The notes beneath the pieces are model-generated. The model was given only the letters and a program-made list of their open reading frames with translations, made no database searches and had not been told where the DNA came from. Source: Tragulus kanchil (Eukaryota > Chordata > Mammalia > Artiodactyla > Tragulidae). Taken from it: a stretch of 64,000 bases of DNA. This document shows, one piece after another, positions 34,518-46,915 of the stretch (position 1 is the first letter of the stretch; each line of letters opens with the position of its first letter). The position numbers and the translations under genes were made by a program. The stretch covers positions 11,002,501-11,066,500 of the forward strand of contig JAIOJX010000005.1 of NCBI GenBank assembly GCA_022376925.1. The letters run 5' to 3'.

Positions 34518-34758
34518 GAAATCTGGGTTCCGGTCCCAACTCTAACTTGCTGGGTCCCCAGGATAACTCAGTCAGCCCCCTGAAGCCTCACTTCCCTAAC
34601 CTACAAAATCGTAGAGAGTCAGATGGCCCGGGTCTGAATCCTAGCTCAAGCACTACCTTGGTCGACTTTCTTATCTTCTTTATGTATTCATTTCTTCATG
34701 CATCAGATAAAGGTGATACCTATTTAATATGATCCTGGCACTCAGAAAGTACTTCCCA
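34518..34758 (+). mobile_element. MIR fragments (D12 copy B)
   Basis: This is the same sequence as at 33400-33640, repeated by D12. Confidence 0.6.
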
Positions 34759-35336
34759 TTCCCTCCACTTTAGAAAAAAATCTTCATTTAAAATTCAGAT
34801 CCTAGTTCAACACAAGTGGAAAAGCTGAAACACGGCACTCTTAGAAAACAGGCAGGAAGAATATTCACAAAGTGTCCGGTGTGACTGGAGCTCAACTGTC
34901 CGGAGACTGGATGGTCAAGCTCTCCGGCAGTCGCTGGTTGCTCACTTGTGACGTGAAGTTTAAGCGGTAGGACTGACCCCCTTTTTGTGGAATTGCACCT
35001 TTCATAAACTATTCAGTTTCTTATTGAGCATGATGACGTGGTCTAATTCACAGTTATGGAGCAAAGAGGTTGGGGGTTTGCTCCAGAGCACAGAGGGGAG
35101 CCAAGGCCAGCCTTAGGATGAGAAGTCACTTTTCCTTAAAGTGAAACTGACAGTCGAGTAAAAAAAAAAAATGTGAGTGAATTTCTCCACCAGGCCAGTA
35201 ATAAGCATGCGACGGTGCCTACAATTTCCCATCAACAGCACGGATGGCATTATTTTCCATGATACATGCAGGAAGAGGTAATTGGAAAATTGGAAACGAT
35301 GAAAATGTGCAAGGAAGAAAAATAAACACGAGTACT

Positions 35337-36690
35337 GCCATCAAAACAACATTATTCTCAGCTCTGGGAAGTTTCTTTCTAGTTCATTTTCCATTGAGAC
35401 ATCTGACTGCACATATTTGAGTGTATAATTTTATATCTTGCCATTTACCCTTAATGTTATCATGGTAAGGATTTTGTGCTATTTTATAGTCTTCTAACAC
35501 TTCTTATTAAAAGACTGCATAATATTTTATTGAGAATGGCAGTTTATTTCAGTGTTTTATCTGGCAACCACTTGGGTTGTTTCCAATGTTCTGCTATGAT
35601 AACAGAATTGTAATAAACATCTGTATGGATGAAGGTTTTTTGTATTGAAGATTACTGCATCGAAGAGCATGAACAATGCTTGCAGCACATGATAACTCTC
35701 TAGAAGGTTTATATGCTCTCTAGAAAGGTTTTAAACTCTCTAGACAGTGTATATGCTCTGCTGACATATAAACTGTCATTGAAAACTTCCAGTTTATTAA
35801 TTTTAAATTTATGATACCTATTTATATTTAAAGTGAGACAGAAGCATTAAAAATGCATTTTGCATTTTCCATTTATTGGTCAATGTTCAATACTGTCACC
35901 TTGGCACGTGCAGATCAACTTCATTCTTTTTAATAGCTTCGTGGTTGGAACATAACTCAGTTTCTTTATCTCCGCTCCTTTGATGGACTTTTGGGTTCGA
36001 TTCAAGTTTTCTTCTCTGGCAAATAAAGCTGCCATGAGAGCTCTTGTCGATATGGTTTATTTTTAATGAGCATTTACTGCTGTGCTAATGTGACTTGGAG
36101 AATAATTGCTGGCAAGATCATGCTCTCTGTGTGCTGTAACATATAATATTTAAACGTCCTTTAAATTTTAAAACTTGAATTGAGTCATTTCCATTAAAAC
36201 CAGGTTAAAATCACTGTGATCTCTTTCTCTCGTGTAGGAATGAATCCTCTGGCTCCAGATGGGACATAAAGCTCCTTAAATTGAAATTCATTGCATGGGG
36301 GCTGTGATGGCCCTTAACAGATGGAAGTGCAATCTCATTTGGATGGTTATGTAACTCAGTGATTATTCTAGAAGCCTTCAGATAGCCTTAGAAAGAAGGT
36401 GCACAGAATCAAGCTCAGGGGCAGGTGAAGAGGCTGGGCACTCACTAGTTTCTTTGTGTGTGTGTGTTTGCTAGTGTCAGTAAGACTAGAATCTGAGATC
36501 TGAGCAGGATAACACTGTCTGGTGGAATGACTAACGCTGGGACCCCAGCAATCCACCATTCGGATAGCATTTGTGTTGGAACTCAAAGTTTCTTGTTAAA
36601 CGATCTTGGGATGATCGTTCCATCTCTCTGAAGCCCTCATTCTCACTACTCTGCAGGTACTGTCTCCAGTAGAAGAGTATGATATTAATA
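35337..36690. other. Intergenic stretch with faint old L1 similarity
   Basis: 35510-35630 (cataatattttattgag, cttgggttgtttccaatg) resembles an old L1 3' region. The rest shows nothing I recognise. A tctctagaa-type motif repeats three times at about 35696-35750. Confidence 0.4.
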
Positions 36691-36830
36691 TTTATTCATA
36701 GAGCTTTATTGAGCTGTATGTGCCAAGGGCTGTTCTAAACACTGGAGAGAAAGTTGTAAGCAACAGAGATAGTCTCTTTCCTTTTTCCCTTACAAGGAGG
36801 TTGTGGCCTTCCTCAGATGGAAGTAATCAA
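36690..36830 (-). mobile_element. L2-like fragment
   Basis: tttattgagctgtatgtgcc and agggctgttctaaacactgg match the reverse of the L2 3' end. Confidence 0.55.
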
Positions 36831-36908
36831 CTAATTTACTTGAATTTTGTCAACATACCTCACCAACGTTTAGCTTTCATGCACTATGTCTTCTTGGTAA
36901 TGCAGGCT

Positions 36909-37125
36909 GAAAGTGAAAGTGTTACTCGCTCAGTCCATTCCATCTCTTTGTGACCTTGTGGACTGTCGCCTGTCAGGCTCCTCTGTCCATGCAATTCTCC
37001 AGCCAAGAATACTGGAGTGGGTAGCCATTCCCTTCTCCAGGAGATCTTACTGACCTAGGAATTGAAGCCATGTCTCCTGCAATGCAGGCAGATGCTTCAC
37101 GGGCTGCGCTACCAGGGAAGGCACA
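36909..37125 (-). mobile_element. Bov-tA SINE
   Basis: It runs from gaaagtgttactcgctcag through aagaatactggagtgggtag to the head gctaccagggaaggc. Confidence 0.92.
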
Positions 37126-37136
37126 GTGCAGGCTGA

Positions 37137-37605
37137 AATGTTGGCCTCTCTTGTTGTGGAGCTGGGGCTCTTGGAACACGGGCTTCAATAGCTGTGGTCG
37201 ACAGGCCTAGATGCCCCAAGGTATGTGGGATCTTCTGGAGCAGGGATTGAACCTGTGTCCCCTGTATTGGCAGGCAGATTATTATTATTATTGTTTTAAA
37301 ATTTGGCCTCTTTTTATTGTTTATTTATTAATTTATTTTCATCCATCTTTATTCTTTGGCCTGTGTGGGCCTCCCATCGCAGTGGCCTCTCTAGTTGCCG
37401 TGCACTGGCTCTGGGAGCATGCACTTCAGAGCGCTGGCTCGTAATTGGAGGCAGAGGTCCAGTCGTTCTGCAGCACATGGGATCTTCCTGGGCCAGGGAT
37501 CGAACCAGTGGCCCCTGAACTGCAAGGTGGACTCTTTACCCAATGGAGCATTAGGGAAGCCCTGGCAGGTGGATGCTTATCCACTGAACCACCAGGGAAG
37601 ACTGG
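37137..37605 (-). mobile_element. Old CHR SINE split by a younger CHR
   Basis: The old element's body is at 37137-37277 and its head (atccactgaaccaccaggga) at 37561-37605. The younger CHR copy sits between, with ggcaggcaga / ggcaggtgga on the two sides as a decayed duplication. Confidence 0.8.
37297..37561 (-). mobile_element. CHR-type SINE (D13 copy A), nested
   Basis: The standard body is present with gatcgaaccagtggcccc and a slightly altered head (ggagcattagggaagccc). It is inserted into the older CHR element. Confidence 0.9.
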
Positions 37606-37707
37606 CACTCATCTTTCCAACACACACTAGAGCCTTTCCTGCCCTTTCTTCCTTTCTTTGACCTGTAACAGTGCCTAGAATAATTACTTTGAAGGGTAAC
37701 TGGTACA

Positions 37708-38431
37708 CTGCTGTGGTTCAGTTGCTAAGTCCCGTCTGATTCTTTGTGACCCCATGGACTGCAGTGCACCAGGCTTCTCTGTCTTCCACTATCTCCCAGA
37801 GTTTGCTCAAACTCATGTCCATTGAGTCTGTGATGCCATCTAACCATCTTGTCCTCTGCCACCCTTTTCTCCTTTAGCCTTCAATCTTTCCCAGTATCAG
37901 GGTCTTTTTCAATGTGTCAGCTCTTCACATCAAGTAGTCAGAGTATTGGAGCTTCAGCTTCAGCATCAGTCCTTCCCATGAATATTCAAGGTTGATTTCC
38001 TTTCAGATCGACAGGTTTGATCTTCTTGAAGTCCAAGAAACTCTCAAGAGGCTTCTCTAGCACCGCAATTCAAAAGCATCCGTTCTTTAGCACTCAGCCT
38101 TCTTTATGGTCCACGTAACTCTCACATCTGCATGTAACTACTGGGAAAACCATAGCTCTGAATATACAAGTCTTTGTCAGCAAAATCATGTCTCTGCTTT
38201 TTAGTACACTGTTGAGGTTTGTCACAGCTTTCCTTCCAAGGAGCAAGCATCTTTTAATTCCATGGCTGCAGTTACTGTCCACAGTGATTTTGGAGCCCAA
38301 GAAAATAAAATCTGTCACTGTTTCCACTTTCGCTACTCTATTTGCCACAAAATGATGGGACTGGATGCCGTGATCGTAGCTTTGAAAGTTGAGTTTCCAG
38401 CCAGGATCTGCTTTCAACTTCATCAAGACGC
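37708..38431 (-). mobile_element. BovB LINE, 3' part (D13 copy A)
   Basis: The reverse of the BovB (RTE clade) 3' half. Minus-strand frames keep parts of the reverse-transcriptase C-terminal region (FIFLGSKITVDSNCSHGIKR, FPVVTCRCES at 38094-38426). There are many stops elsewhere, so it is inactive. Confidence 0.92.
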
Positions 38432-38440
38432 TATTTGTTT

Positions 38441-38705
38441 TAAAATTTGGCCTCTTTTATTGTTTATTTATTAATTTATTTTCATCCATCTTTATTCTTT
38501 GGCCTGTGTGGGCCTCCCATCGCAGTGGCCTCTCTAGTTGCCGTGCACTGGCTCTGGGAACATGCACTTCAGAGCGCTGGCTCGTAATTGGAGGCAGAGG
38601 TCCAGTCGTTCTGCAGCACATGGGATCTTCCTGGGCCAGGGATCGAACCAGTGGCCCCTGAACTGCAAGGTGGACTCTTTACCCAATGGAGCATTAGGGA
38701 AGCCC
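38441..38705 (-). mobile_element. CHR-type SINE (D13 copy B)
   Basis: This is the same element as at 37297-37561. Its left flank is BovB because the D13 join falls at its tail. Confidence 0.9.
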
Positions 38706-39723
38706 TGGCAGGTGGATGCTTATCCACTGAACCACCAGGGAAGACTGGCACTCATCTTTCCAACACACACTAGAGCCTTTCCTGCCCTTTCTTCCTTTCT
38801 TTGACCTGTAACAGTGCCTAGAATAATTACTTTGAAGGGTAACTGGTACACTGCTGTGGTTCAGTTGCTAAGTCCCGTCTGATTCTTTGTGACCCCATGG
38901 ACTGCAGTGCACCAGGCTTCTCTGTCTTCCACTATCTCCCAGAGTTTGCTCAAACTCATGTCCATTGAGTCTGTGATGCCATCTAACCATCTTGTCCTCT
39001 GCCACCCTTTTCTCCTTTAGCCTTCAATCTTTCCCAGTATCAGGGTCTTTTTCAATGTGTCAGCTCTTCACATCAAGTAGTCAGAGTATTGGAGCTTCAG
39101 CTTCAGCATCAGTCCTTCCCATGAATATTCAAGGTTGATTTCCTTTCAGATCGACAGGTTTGATCTTCTTGAAGTCCAAGAAACTCTCAAGAGGCTTCTC
39201 TAGCACCGCAATTCAAAAGCATCCGTTCTTTAGCACTCAGCCTTCTTTATGGTCCACGTAACTCTCACATCTGCATGTAACTACTGGGAAAACCATAGCT
39301 CTGAATATACAAGTCTTTGTCAGCAAAATCATGTCTCTGCTTTTTAGTACACTGTTGAGGTTTGTCACAGCTTTCCTTCCAAGGAGCAAGCATCTTTTAA
39401 TTCCATGGCTGCAGTTACTGTCCACAGTGATTTTGGAGCCCAAGAAAATAAAATCTGTCACTGTTTCCACTTTCGCTACTCTATTTGCCACAAAATGATG
39501 GGACTGGATGCCGTGATCGTAGCTTTTTGAAAGTTGAGTTTCCAGCCAGCGTTTTCACTCTGTCTTTCAACTTCATCAAGACGCCCTTTAATTCCTCTTT
39601 CCTTTCTGCTTTGAGAGTGGTATAATCTGCGTATCTGAGGTTGTTGCTATTTCTCCTGGCAATCTTGATTCCAGCTTGTGATTCATCCAGTCTGGCATTT
39701 TGCATGATATACTGTGCATATAG

Positions 39724-39893
39724 GGGCTTCCCTGATGACTGAGTGGTAAAGAATCTGCCTGCAGTGCAGGAGACCCAGAAGACCTGAGTTCGATCCCTGG
39801 GTGGGGATGATCCCCTGGAGGAGGTCATGGCAGTTCACTCCAGTAGGCTGCAAAGAGTCGAACACAACTGAAGTGACTTAGCACGATGCACAC
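39724..39893 (+). mobile_element. Bov-tA SINE nested in BovB
   Basis: It runs from ggggcttccctgatgactga to acacaactgaagtgactt. BovB text resumes on the right with ctctgcatgtaagttgaat, and ctgtgcatat / tctgcatgta mark the insertion edges. Confidence 0.92.
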
Positions 39894-40213
39894 ACACTCT
39901 GCATGTAAGTTGAATAAGCAGGGTGACAATGTACAGCCTTGACGCACTCCTTTCCCAGTTTTGAAACAGTCCGTTGCTCTATGGCTGTTTCTACCTGTTG
40001 CTTCTTGACCTGCGTACAGGTTTCTCAGGAGATAGGTAAGATGTCTAGTATTCCCTTCTCTTTAAGAATTTTCCACAGTTTGTTGTGAACCAGAGAGCCA
40101 AAGGCTTTCGTGTAGTCCATGAAGCAGAAGTAGATGTTTCTCTGGAATCCCCTTGCTTTCTCTATGGTCCAACTAATGTTGGCAATTTGGTATCTTGTTC
40201 CTCTGCCTTTTCT

Positions 40214-40546
40214 TTTTTTTTTTTGATTTATTTATTTATTTATTTATTTTGGGCGGGAGTCGGGTTGGGGAGGGAGGGGAGCGGGCGGGCCACTTCTATT
40301 GGTCTTTCATTTCTCTGTTTTCATCCGTCTTTGTTCTTTGGCTCCTGTGGGCCTCCCATCACGGTGGCGTCTGTCGCTGCAGAGCACCGGCTCTGGGCGC
40401 ATGCGCTCCAGAGCTCCGGCTCGGTAATTGGACACATCAGTCCAGCTGCTCCGCGGCACGTGGAATCTTCCCAGGCCAGGGCTCGAACCGGCGCCCCTTG
40501 CACTGCAAGGCGGTGTCCTTACCCACTTGGCCACCAGGGGAAGCCC
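40214..40546 (-). mobile_element. CHR-type SINE in BovB (D14 copy A)
   Basis: A perfect 15-bp target-site duplication tcctctgccttttct lies at 40199-40213 and 40547-40561, within BovB. The insertion therefore post-dates BovB. Confidence 0.95.
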
Positions 40547-40851
40547 TCCTCTGCCTTTTCTAAATGCAGCTTGTACATCTGGTAGGTATTAGGTGGGAGG
40601 TACATTTTGAGAGGCTCAATATCTAAAAATATTTATTGTCTAAACTTTAGGCACTCAGAATACCTTTGGAGGATACAAATGTAAAATACTACTTCTGCTT
40701 TCAAATGTCTAATATCTACTAAGGAGACAGGCCTATTAACCAGAAATATGGTGGACACTTTAAGAATTGTGTGCATAGTGCCTTCCTGCATCACCCCAAT
40801 TAAAGTCACCATTTCCCATTTTTTTGTTCTATTCACCTACCTGATATGTTT

Positions 40852-41130
40852 TTTATATATAATTATTTTTATTTTACTTTTTGAGAGTTTTGTTGTTTAC
40901 AGCTATACATAAATCCAAATCAGTCAGAGGTATACCCTTGACCCTCCCACCTGAACCCCTCCCAGCCCTCCCCATCCCACCCTCCCACCCGGTTGTTGCA
41001 TAGTCCCCAAGTAAGTTCTCTTAGTCTTACGGCATATCCACAGTGGTTGTCTCATGTACATATGGTAGTGTAGGTTTCTATGTTACCTGTCTCATCCACT
41101 CCTCCCTCCCCCAGTGACCATACATCTGTT
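40852..41130 (-). mobile_element. L1-like 3' end (D14 copy A)
   Basis: An AT-rich start, then gttttgttgtttacagctat and C-rich text (cctcccagccctccccatcc). It is the reverse relative of the element at 581-733. Confidence 0.5.
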
Positions 41131-41354
41131 TTTTTTTTCCCCCTCTTTTATACCTCTTGGCATTTGTGATCTTGTTCCTACTGCTACAGGTTTCTCTTTT
41201 TTTTTTAAGAATTTTCCACAGTTTGTTGTGAACCAGAGAGCCAAAGGCTTTCGTAGTCCATGAAGCAGAAGTAGATGTTTCTCTGGAATCCCCTTGCTTT
41301 CTCTATGGTCCAACTAATGTTGGCAATTTGGTATCTTGTTCCTCTGCCTTTTCT

Positions 41355-41685
41355 TTTTTTTTTGATTTATTTATTTATTTATTTATTTTGGGCGGGAGTC
41401 GGGTTGGGGAGGGAGGGGAGCGGGCGGGCCACTTCTATTGGTCTTTCATTTCTCTGTTTTCATCCGTCTTTGTTCTTTGGCTCCTGTGGGCCTCCCATCA
41501 CGGTGGCGTCTGTCGCTGCAGAGCACCGGCTCTGGGCGCATGCGCTCCAGAGCTCCGGCTCGGTAATTGGACACATCAGTCCAGCTGCTCCGCGGCACGT
41601 GGAATCTTCCCAGGCCAGGGCTCGAACCGGCGCCCCTTGCACTGCAAGGCGGTGTCCTTACCCACTTGGCCACCAGGGGAAGCCC
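41355..41685 (-). mobile_element. CHR-type SINE in BovB (D14 copy B)
   Basis: This is the same insertion with the same duplication (41340-41354, 41686-41700), repeated by D14. Confidence 0.95.
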
Positions 41686-41990
41686 TCCTCTGCCTTTTCT
41701 AAATGCAGCTTGTACATCTGGTAGGTATTAGGTGGGAGGTACATTTTGAGAGGCTCAATATCTAAAAATATTTATTGTCTAAACTTTAGGCACTCAGAAT
41801 ACCTTTGGAGGATACAAATGTAAAATACTACTTCTGCTTTCAAATGTCTAATATCTACTAAGGAGACAGGCCTATTAACCAGAAATATGGTGGACACTTT
41901 AAGAATTGTGTGCATAGTGCCTTCCTGCATCACCCCAATTAAAGTCACCATTTCCCATTTTTTTGTTCTATTCACCTACCTGATATGTTT

Positions 41991-42370
41991 TTTATATATA
42001 ATTATTTTTATTTTACTTTTTGAGAGTTTTGTTGTTTACAGCTATACATAAATCCAAATCAGTCAGAGGTATACCCTTGACCCCTCCCACCTGAACCCCC
42101 TCCCAGCCCTCCCCATCCCCCCCTCCCCCCCGGTTGTTGCATAGTCCCCAAGTAAGTTCTCTTAGTCTTACGGCATATCCACAATGGTTGTCTCATGTAC
42201 ATATGGTAGTGTAGGTTTCTATGTTACCTTTTCCGTACGTCTCATCCACTCCTCCCTCCCCCCAGTGACCATACATCTGTTTTCTATGTCTGTTTCTCCT
42301 TTGCTGCTCTGCATATGCCTTTATCAGTACCTTCTTTCTAGAGTCCATATATATGCACCTATCCCATAAT
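41991..42370 (-). mobile_element. L1-like 3' end (D14 copy B, longer)
   Basis: The same element as at 40852, continuing about 90 bp further to about 42370. Confidence 0.5.
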
Positions 42371-42413
42371 TTTTAATTTGCCTAAAATTGCAGATCAGAT
42401 AAGCCAAAACAAA

Positions 42414-42449
42414 TCTCTCTCTCTCTCTCTCTTTTTTTTTTTTTTTTTT
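42414..42449. repeat. (TC)n followed by T run
   Basis: About nine TC units, then about 18 T. A simple repeat with no other feature. Confidence 0.9.
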
Positions 42450-43118
42450 AGTGAATCAGAGGTTATATTTCCCATCTTTTTCAAGGATATCTTTGGAGGC
42501 AGAACTGTTTAATGTTTTATACTTATTTGAAAAGCTGGTATAAATATTTCAGGACACAATTGAGCTTTTCTCGTTAAAGAGCCCATTCTTCTGTTTCTGT
42601 GTGCTGAAGTTTCTAGCTCTGGAGTGAAAGTACTATTTTAAAATAATTGTGAAGAGCCTAATACTATGGGAACCATGACAAATGGACTTTTGCTATAATA
42701 GGTTTTGATGAGCTTATTTTCAGCCAGAACAATGACGATTTTGTTAAAAAATCCTTTAACCTGATTTGATCTCTGTTTCTCAGCTTGCTCTCGGTTAAAG
42801 GCTGTGGTGGGCTGGACAAGCCAAGAGTCAATTTTTTTTTTCCCACACCATTATCGTAATCTGAATCTGTTCTCAGGAAGATTTGGTGATATTTGTTGTA
42901 AAATTGGTAGCTATCTTTAACCATTTTTCTTTTGTTTCTGCATAACAGAAAAATCAACAAATAAGTTTTAAAAAATCTTCCTTAGTACTTTCTGTAGAAT
43001 TACATTGAAATTGAAATGGGCAGTAATGAATGTGATGAATTTTTGTTTCCTCTTAGGTTACTTTCAATGTTCCACCCATAGGTGGCAGCAAGTGACTATT
43101 CTGCTAGATCACTGGGCC
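42450..43118. other. Intergenic stretch, nothing recognised
   Basis: Single-copy sequence. No gene, RNA or named repeat seen. Confidence 0.5.
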
Positions 43119-43690
43119 TTTGCTGTTCAGTCGCTACGTCGTGTGTGACTCTTGGATACCCCATGGACTGCAGCATGCCAAGCTCCTCTCTCCTTCACAG
43201 TCTCCCAGAGTTTGCTTCAATCCGAGGCCATTGAGTCGGTGATGCTATCTAACCATATCATCCTCTGCTGCCCGCTTCTCCTTTTGCCTTCAGTCTTTCC
43301 TAGTATCAGGGTCTTTTCCAGTGAGTTGGCTGTTCTCATCAGGTGGCCAAAGTATATTAAGCTTCAGTTTCAGCATCAGTCTTTCCAATGGATATTCAGG
43401 GTTGATTTCCTTTAGAACTAACTGGTTTGACCTCCTTGCAGTCCAAGGGATTCTCAAGAGTCTTCTCAAGCACCAGAGTTCAAAGGCATCAATTCTTTGG
43501 TGCTTAGCCTTCTTTGTGGTCCAGCTTTCGCATCTGTACATGAATACTGGGAAAACCATAGCTTTGACTACATGGACTTCCATTGGCAAAGTGATGTCTT
43601 TGCTTTTTAGTACGCTGTCTAGGTTTGTCATAGCTTTTCTTCCAAGGAGCAAGCGTCTGTTAATTTCATGACTGCAGTCACCATCCACAG
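43119..43690 (-). mobile_element. BovB LINE, 3' part
   Basis: The reverse of BovB from its 3' end (gctgttcagtcgctacgtcg). The minus frame at 43290-43688 keeps the RT tail motifs FELWCLRRLLRIPWTARRSN and VKAMVFPVFMYRCESW. Stops remain, so it is inactive. Confidence 0.93.
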
Positions 43691-44837
43691 GGCCTTCTGG
43701 CCCCTTCCTATCAGCCTATGTGTAGCAAACCCCTGCTAAAGGAAAGAATGTGGAAGATGACAGGTTGTGTTTCTGACAGACGCTTTGTCCAGCTGTCTGA
43801 GATGTGACTCTTCTCAGCTGGGAAACTCTGTCCTGTTTTGGTTCTTCTGAGGCTCCGGAGAAGCACTGAAGTAGAGGTCAAGGTCCAATAATGAGGGCCA
43901 GGCTGGATAGGAAGGGCCGAGGTCATGTGGGGAGTGCATGCGGTTGAGGGCTTCCTTGGACTGCCCCGCGTCTCTGCCTCCTGCCTTGACTCATTCAAGC
44001 GAGTCTTATGACCTCAGCATTGTCCATCAACCCATGTGGGTCTAGAATCCCTCTCTCTTATTTCCCAGCCGCTCAGCAAATTGTTTTCTTGGGCAGTCCC
44101 TGTCTTAAGTCCTGAGGTGCACCACTGGCTCCTGGAGATTGGAGCGTGAGCGTGTGGATGATTTTAGACAAAATAAAGTCGGCATAAATGGATTCGTAGG
44201 TATATGCCTTTTATTCTGTGCTTATTTGTGTAGCACTGTGCCAAATACTACATATACAACTTCTTACTATTTACAGGAGCGCTATAAATTAGAAATTATG
44301 AATCTTACTTGACCAGTGCAGGAAAGGGAGTGAATTCACTTGCTCAAGTTTATAAATCTGGTTTAAACAGCTTTGGCTCATTTGAGGAGGCCCTTTCTTG
44401 AGATGTGGGAAGGCTCTGAGATTACTTCCATTTGCATCAGAAAAGGTGTAAACATTCCGTATTTTTGAAGCCTTCACAGTGAGAGGGGCTTACATGCATT
44501 AAAAAGACATCAAGGCAGCAGAATTTGAGAAAACCCAACTCACGGTAAGTGGGGGCTTTAGAAAATACTGGAATAAAAGAGTTTTCATAGAAAAGAGGCC
44601 TGGGTAGAAATGAAAGTTAAATAGGAGAGGTAGTGAACACAACATGAACTGCTTTATTTTTTCAGTTTCTTTTGATTGATTTAATGTTAAAAGCATGACT
44701 AGTCTTCTCACCTGGCAAGAGCTGAAGAATCTCAATTGCCTCAAACTCTCATGGGAACTCAGGAGCTGGATCTGCTCTCACAATCTGTCTCGTGATATAA
44801 TTTTCCTGAAGCATCGATAGGAGGTATAAGAATTTAT
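43691..44837. other. Intergenic stretch, nothing recognised
   Basis: The right part from 44251 is copy A of D15. No gene signal. Confidence 0.45.
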
Positions 44838-46524
44838 AGCTTACAAATGGGCAATAAGCACATGCAAAAATGCTCAACAGATTAGTTACTAGGGAAATGC
44901 AAATCAAGACCACAAAGAAATACCACTTCCCACCCATTAAGAATGGCTAGAATCCAAAGTCAGAAAATAGCAAATGTTGGTAGAGATGTGGAGAAATCAG
45001 TATGCTTATGCATTACTAGTGTGGGGAAAGAAAATGGCAGAGCCACTTTGGAAAACAGTCTGCGTTTCTGATCAAACACAGAGTTACAAAAAGACTTACC
45101 AATTCCACTCCTGGATTTATACCCAAAGGAGATGAAAATGTACATCCACATAAAAACCTATACATGCATGTTTATACCAGCCTTGTTCATGTTAGTGAAA
45201 ATGTAGAAATAACAAAAACGTCCATTACCTGATAAATGAATAGATCCATAAAATGGGATATTATTTAGCAATAACAAGGAATGAGGCACTGATGTATGTT
45301 ACAACATAGATGGACCTTAAAAACACTACGCTCCAAGCAAAAGAAGCTAGGCACAAAAGACCACGTATTGACAAAATAAAGTCTTACTTGACCAGTGTCA
45401 CGTGAAATCATATACAACTTCTTACTATTTACAGGAGCGCTATAAATTAGAAATTATGAATCTTACTTGACCAGTGCAGGAAAGTGAATTCACTTGCTCA
45501 AGTTTATAAATCTGGTTTAAACAGCTTTGGCTCATTTGAGGAGGCCCTTTCTTGAGATGTGGGAAGGCTCTGAGATTACTTCCATTTGCATCAGAAAAGG
45601 TGTAAACATTCCGTATTTTTGAAGCCTTCACAGTGAGAGGGGCTTACATGCATTAAAAAGACATCAAGGCAGCAGAATTTGAGAAAACCCAACTCACGGT
45701 AAGTGGGGGCTTTAGAAAATACTGGAATAAAAGAGTTTTCATAGAAAAGAGGCCTGGGTAGAAATGAAAGTTAAATAGGAGAGGTAGTGAACACAACATG
45801 AACTGCTTTATTTTTTCAGTTTCTTTTGATTGATTTAATGTTAAAAGCATGACTAGTCTTCTCACCTGGCAAGAGCTGAAGAATCTCAATTGCCTCAAAC
45901 TCTCATGGGAACTCAGGAGCTGGATCTGCTCTCACAATCTGTCTCGTGATATAATTTTCCTGAAGCATCGATAGGAGGTATAAGAATTTATAGCTTACAA
46001 ATGGGCAATAAGCACATGCAAAAATGCTCAACAGATTAGTTACTAGGGAAATGCAAATCAAGACCACAAAGAAATACCACTTCCCACCCATTAAGAATGG
46101 CTAGAATCCAAAGTCAGAAAATAGCAAATGTTGGTAGAGATGTGGAGAAATCAGTATGCTTATGCATTACTAGTGTGGGAATGAAAAATGGCAGAGCCAC
46201 TTTGGAAAACAGTCTGCGTTTCTGATCAAACACAGAGTTACAAAAAGACTTACCAATTCCACTCCTGGATTTATACCCAAAGGAGATGAAAATGTACATC
46301 CACATAAAAACCTATACATGCATGTTTATACCAGCCTTGTTCATGTTAGTGAAAATGTAGAAATAACAAAAACGTCCATTACCTGATAAATGAATAGATC
46401 CATAAAATGGGATATTATTTAGCAATAACAAGGAATGAGGCACTGATGTATGTTACAACATAGATGGACCTTAAAAACACTACGCTCCAAGCAAAAGAAG
46501 CTAGGCACAAAAGACCACGTATTG
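44251..46524. repeat. Tandem recap duplication D15
   Basis: Bases 44251-45370 recur at 45409-46524 (offset about 1154). The 38-base filler at 45371-45408 is stitched from nearby upstream pieces (acaaaataaagtc as at 44169; cttacttgaccagtg as at about 44304). Confidence 0.96.
44838..45370 (+). mobile_element. Old L1 3' region (D15 copy A)
   Basis: It contains caaatcaagaccacaaagaa, accaattccactcctgga and tgggatattatttagcaata, typical of mammalian L1 3' regions. Confidence 0.8.
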
Positions 46525-46802
46525 TATGGTTCCATTTGTACAAGATGTGCAGAACAGGCAGGTCTATAGAGACAGAGTAGATTAGTGGTTGCCCAGGGCT
46601 GTGGGGAGAGGAAGATAGGGGACGCAGTGGCAGATAAAGAGCAGGGTGCTTCTTTCTGGGTGATAAAATTGTTCTTGAAGTGTGTGTCATTTACGGAGTT
46701 GACCAACTCCATAAATACATGGACTCATACAGTTGGTGGATTGGGTGAATTGTATGTATGTGAATTACATCCCAATAAAGCTGTTAAAGAGAAAAAAAAG
46801 AA
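45992..46802 (+). mobile_element. Old L1 3' region (D15 copy B, complete to tail)
   Basis: The same element continues through ttccatttgtacaagatg and ggttgcccagggctgtgggg to atcccaataaagctgttaaa and an A-rich end. Confidence 0.85.
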
Positions 46803-46915
46803 TCTATAGTTCCCTACAGCTCCTTATATAGAACTCTGAAGCACTTTCACATGCTGATTTTTGCGCTCCTCTCTGCCATCTCTAGAGGTGGATACTTTCA
46901 TCTTCCTTATTTTAC

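Larger units (their letters stand above)
33099..35340. repeat. Tandem recap duplication D12
   Basis: Bases 33099-34216 recur at 34217-35336 (offset 1118), with actg shared at the join. It overlaps D11, so about 73 bp occurs three times (32031, 33099, 34217). Small indels occur near 33760/34878 (gtccgaattgtgac versus gtccggtgtgac). Confidence 0.97.
37291..39584. repeat. Tandem recap duplication D13
   Basis: Bases 37291-38431 recur at 38435-39584 (offset 1143). Copy A lacks about 9 bases near its right end (38403-38415) relative to 39549-39570. Each copy holds a CHR SINE and part of BovB. Confidence 0.97.
38851..40620 (-). mobile_element. BovB LINE (D13 copy B and continuation), interrupted
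   Basis: The same BovB continues past D13 into further reverse-transcriptase text (gcagggtgacaatgtacagc near 39918; ttccacagtttgttgtgaac near 40071). It is interrupted by Bov-tA at 39724-39893 and CHR at 40214-40546. BovB is the ruminant RTE element known to have entered by horizontal transfer. Confidence 0.92.
40061..42282. repeat. Tandem recap duplication D14
   Basis: Bases 40061-41130 recur at 41204-42282 (offset about 1139). Copy A lacks about 10 bases near 41087. About 70 bases at the join (41131-41203) have no counterpart in copy B. Confidence 0.95.

Noticed and set aside
38094..38426. BovB reverse-transcriptase frame as a host gene
   Set aside because: It matches the BovB RT tail and is truncated with stops around it.
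40085..40585. 166-codon plus-strand frame (and relatives at 41275, 29032, 54734)
   Set aside because: The same recurring peptide comes from CHR SINE sequence; it is not a gene family.
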